A stretch of 16,713 nucleotides of DNA, from contig PRDV01000015.1 in the NCBI GenBank assembly GCA_003174035.1, forward strand, positions 1-16,713. The letters are read 5' to 3'. The stretch is from Candidatus Babelota bacterium (GTDB taxonomy: Bacteria; Babelota; Babeliae; Babelales; Babelaceae). The translations under genes and the position numbers were made by a program. The notes below the pieces were generated by a model. It was given only the letters and a program-made list of their open reading frames with translations, searched no databases and was not told the origin of the DNA. Positions 15,801 through 16,713 of the stretch are shown here, in pieces; the first letter of the stretch is position 1, and each line of letters opens with the position of its first letter.

Positions 15801-16713
15801 TCCTTGGTTGCCACAACAGGGAAAAATCCTATCGATCGTTGATAACGATCATGCTTTTGCTGATGGCGTTGTGCGCGAGAAACCTGCATCAGGCGGGGTA
15901 CCCGTTGTTCAAGTGAAATCGCTATTGTATTGTCTTGATATAATGAATGAGCCGGTTCATCCCGAGGCTATAAAAAAAATTGTGCAGAGGGAACCACTTA
16001 CTTTTTTCAAAGAATGGCTAGGCGTATTAGACCAGGTTGATGTAATGCAGCGTGGTTTGTTTAGTGTTGCTAAGCAGGTAGAATTTTTCGATCTCAAAAA
16101 ATCTTTTATTGGGGTTCCTCTTAAAAAGGGCCTTATAGCTCAGCTTTATAAGAAAATTGAGCGCATGCGCTTTTTATTTGAGCTTTATCCAGCCATTTCG
16201 CATAGAGAGTTGCTTGCAAAAATAGAACCACGCCTTGCAAAAAGATATGAGTCGGTGCTAACCCAAGAAATAAGTCCTTTAGATAGATTTACCAAGTTAG
16301 AGGGACCCTTTTATTTAAGCGGGAAGAAAGCAAACTGTTTTGTGACTCAAACAAGTAGTCATCTTATGCTGCAGTCATACGGGATCCCTCAGCAGGAAAA
16401 TGCTTTTGATTATATAAGAGCTGGCAAAAATCTGGGGCCTGCGGGAGCAAGGGACGAACTTAAAAAAATTGAAACTGCCGTATGTCCAAAGAGCGTTACG
16501 GATATGTTAGTTGTAGATAAGTTGAATCATCCCGATATTGAAAAACTATGGATCGAATTTTTAGCGGGAACTGATTTTTCATCTATTTCGGAAGATGATC
16601 AGCATAAGGTATTAACGGCGCTTGAGCAGAGAGAATTGACGGCGTTGAGCCTTAAAAATAATGTAAGATTACTCGATAACTGGTTACTAAACCGTCTTAA
16701 ACTGCGTTGTCTT
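12811..16713 (+). CDS. F-box/tandem kinase-like/ankyrin-like giant protein, copy 2 (3' end beyond window)
   Basis: The frame is open for 1301 codons from ATG 12811 to the last base of the window with no stop, so the C-terminus is missing. It is collinear with copy 1: signal-like start ending FTQLIA (14-19); a cleaner F-box, NELPNELWLTIFKQ (28-41) then LAQVSHLF (50-57); kinase-like domain 1 with VHFK (Lys281), NPDDGNGGNY (Asp414, Asn419) and IDSDRSF (Asp435); ankyrin-like stretch around 715-800; kinase-like domain 2 with Lys905, NPDDLKPENI (Asp986, Asn991) and VDNDHAF (Asp1011). DLKPEN is exactly the Ser/Thr-kinase catalytic-loop form, so domain 2 looks competent here, unlike copy 1. After the shared motif AGKNLGPAGARDEL (1204-1217) it continues for at least 84 residues, past where copy 1 ends, reaching a Leu-rich segment (LTALSLKNNVRLL...) that could begin leucine-rich repeats. 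AAGGG at 12797-12801 is nine bases before the ATG. Probably cotranscribed with copy 1. Confidence 0.8.
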   Translation, partial: MKHCLYMSILCLSFTQLIAMEKAVEGKNELPNELWLTIFKQANDRTLGALAQVSHLFRYFTQEVTITAEKRRLFSHILDVTDAEPNRAQAIRHVLEEELAALPKDNSFLPALESIKERLIQPEYLIEFIDRIKRDRLLQATAPSLEHEALAPMKALLADISKLQFSAKQNQLKSILELAVDYYTEYVRQLCDPSCDRALHMHPKVILSGEGLLGKPENMPAWWISGFRTISERGISSYRISQEKARELLSTTILGSSKKKNTEGAHAVARLEGDYSIVHFKANSQSDGLPVGLETAVFWLSKLLFNHGVSASSLVTLHDVEMHHAPERTQARAALGLAQLNNGADDFIARRPQHQHALRSVRTDHVLQASGHVEGLTINKFIEEVEAGRRSYDEIDVTSFSEHFILSLLTNPDDGNGGNYMLSPFEGRYIIKAIDSDRSFSVDIVKTKITEISKNERKENTKYSVQFRTILACLPLMKKPLSPRVVQRILALDEELLFLKWLELLLLTEQEYLWLHQLEAVSTAEDHRRPSMSAEAMESCKLPVRFIPEVILSIPGKIKVIKQYLKSAPGATHGDLFVFINPLLGHFYTKVVQKNNGNVLNAFKDVYTADKRGLYLETVVSDADLFGTGHSMIELLSLVQHDEKFGTQCTHSIKDCATAYIKSVDLNQLNDAAQFLELACRSFKGSLPSTPADTSFKSCWHKKDLLLDLIGKNVSECVLDCLIQRGFSFQELDSNLRTIIHRALEKGYSDSFIIKKIDSLAMELLHQKDSTKKTILDLAILYKRFTIFNYLVSKHVWLCSPELALELYRNLPAVCHDSFKLLMERNQEVDWLISLEEMIPPLSKGIKGVPITSARFMKRTLSDATKVQILDAQNAFIKVPGLHGNHTVARAIKKTAFKEHQLYFKEFPELPGLEEAVGALIRPFVPFGTPCTDLFEYQGRPVLVSRGMVGDSFADALKQNAKIVKNLDPEQLSLLIVLTMLVNPDDLKPENIQLIPNPWLPQQGKILSIVDNDHAFADGVVREKPASGGVPVVQVKSLLYCLDIMNEPVHPEAIKKIVQREPLTFFKEWLGVLDQVDVMQRGLFSVAKQVEFFDLKKSFIGVPLKKGLIAQLYKKIERMRFLFELYPAISHRELLAKIEPRLAKRYESVLTQEISPLDRFTKLEGPFYLSGKKANCFVTQTSSHLMLQSYGIPQQENAFDYIRAGKNLGPAGARDELKKIETAVCPKSVTDMLVVDKLNHPDIEKLWIEFLAGTDFSSISEDDQHKVLTALEQRELTALSLKNNVRLLDNWLLNRLKLRCL

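Noticed and set aside
8956..16713. Mobile element origin for the tandem pair
   Set aside because: No transposase, terminal inverted repeat or flanking direct repeat was seen; simple tandem gene duplication explains it.

Overview
The window looks like a chromosomal segment of a low-GC bacterium that lives inside or on a eukaryotic (probably protist) host. Housekeeping genes (tRNA-Thr, rpsI, glmS, an FtsB/DivIC-like gene, a superoxide dismutase) sit beside long, exported-looking proteins built from eukaryotic-type modules: an F-box, kinase-like domains, degenerate ankyrin repeats, Sel1 repeats and pentapeptide-like repeats. This combination, together with the Lys/Ala/Glu/Pro-rich extension on ribosomal protein S9, fits Candidatus Dependentiae (TM6) or a similar amoeba endosymbiont. 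That placement is inference from gene content; no phylogeny was run.

Layout. Positions 1-2529 (+): a tRNA-Thr(CGT) lacking its first two bases, then rpsI and glmS 15 nt apart. Positions 2542-4179 (-): an orphan XRE/HigA-like helix-turn-helix protein and, upstream of it, an S41 carboxyl-terminal processing protease with a signal peptide. Base usage suggests the last part of the protease gene lies in another frame after a run of six A. Positions 4254-6065 (+): a sigma70-type promoter overlapping a perfect palindromic operator, then a tightly packed set of RelE/HigB-like toxin, HigA-like antitoxin, FtsB/DivIC-like protein and Mn-type superoxide dismutase. Positions 6137-8842 (+): a clear promoter and an exported Sel1-repeat protein of 880 residues. 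Positions 8956-16713 (+): two tandem paralogous giant proteins 27 nt apart, the second running off the window.

The most interesting part is the tandem pair. Each protein has an N-terminal signal-like segment, an F-box-like motif, a first kinase-like domain with recognisable glycine loop, Lys, D-x4-N catalytic loop and DND/DSD metal motif, a degenerate ankyrin-like stretch, and a second, more divergent kinase-like domain. In the second copy the latter domain reads DLKPEN, whereas in the first copy the catalytic Asp position is Ser. I read them as secreted effector-like proteins that could link host ubiquitin (SCF) machinery to phosphorylation. The function is inferred, not shown. The Sel1 protein just upstream probably belongs to the same host-interaction island, but it has its own promoter.

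No gene-free stretch exceeds 300 bases. No insertion sequence, CRISPR array, phage gene or rRNA was seen.
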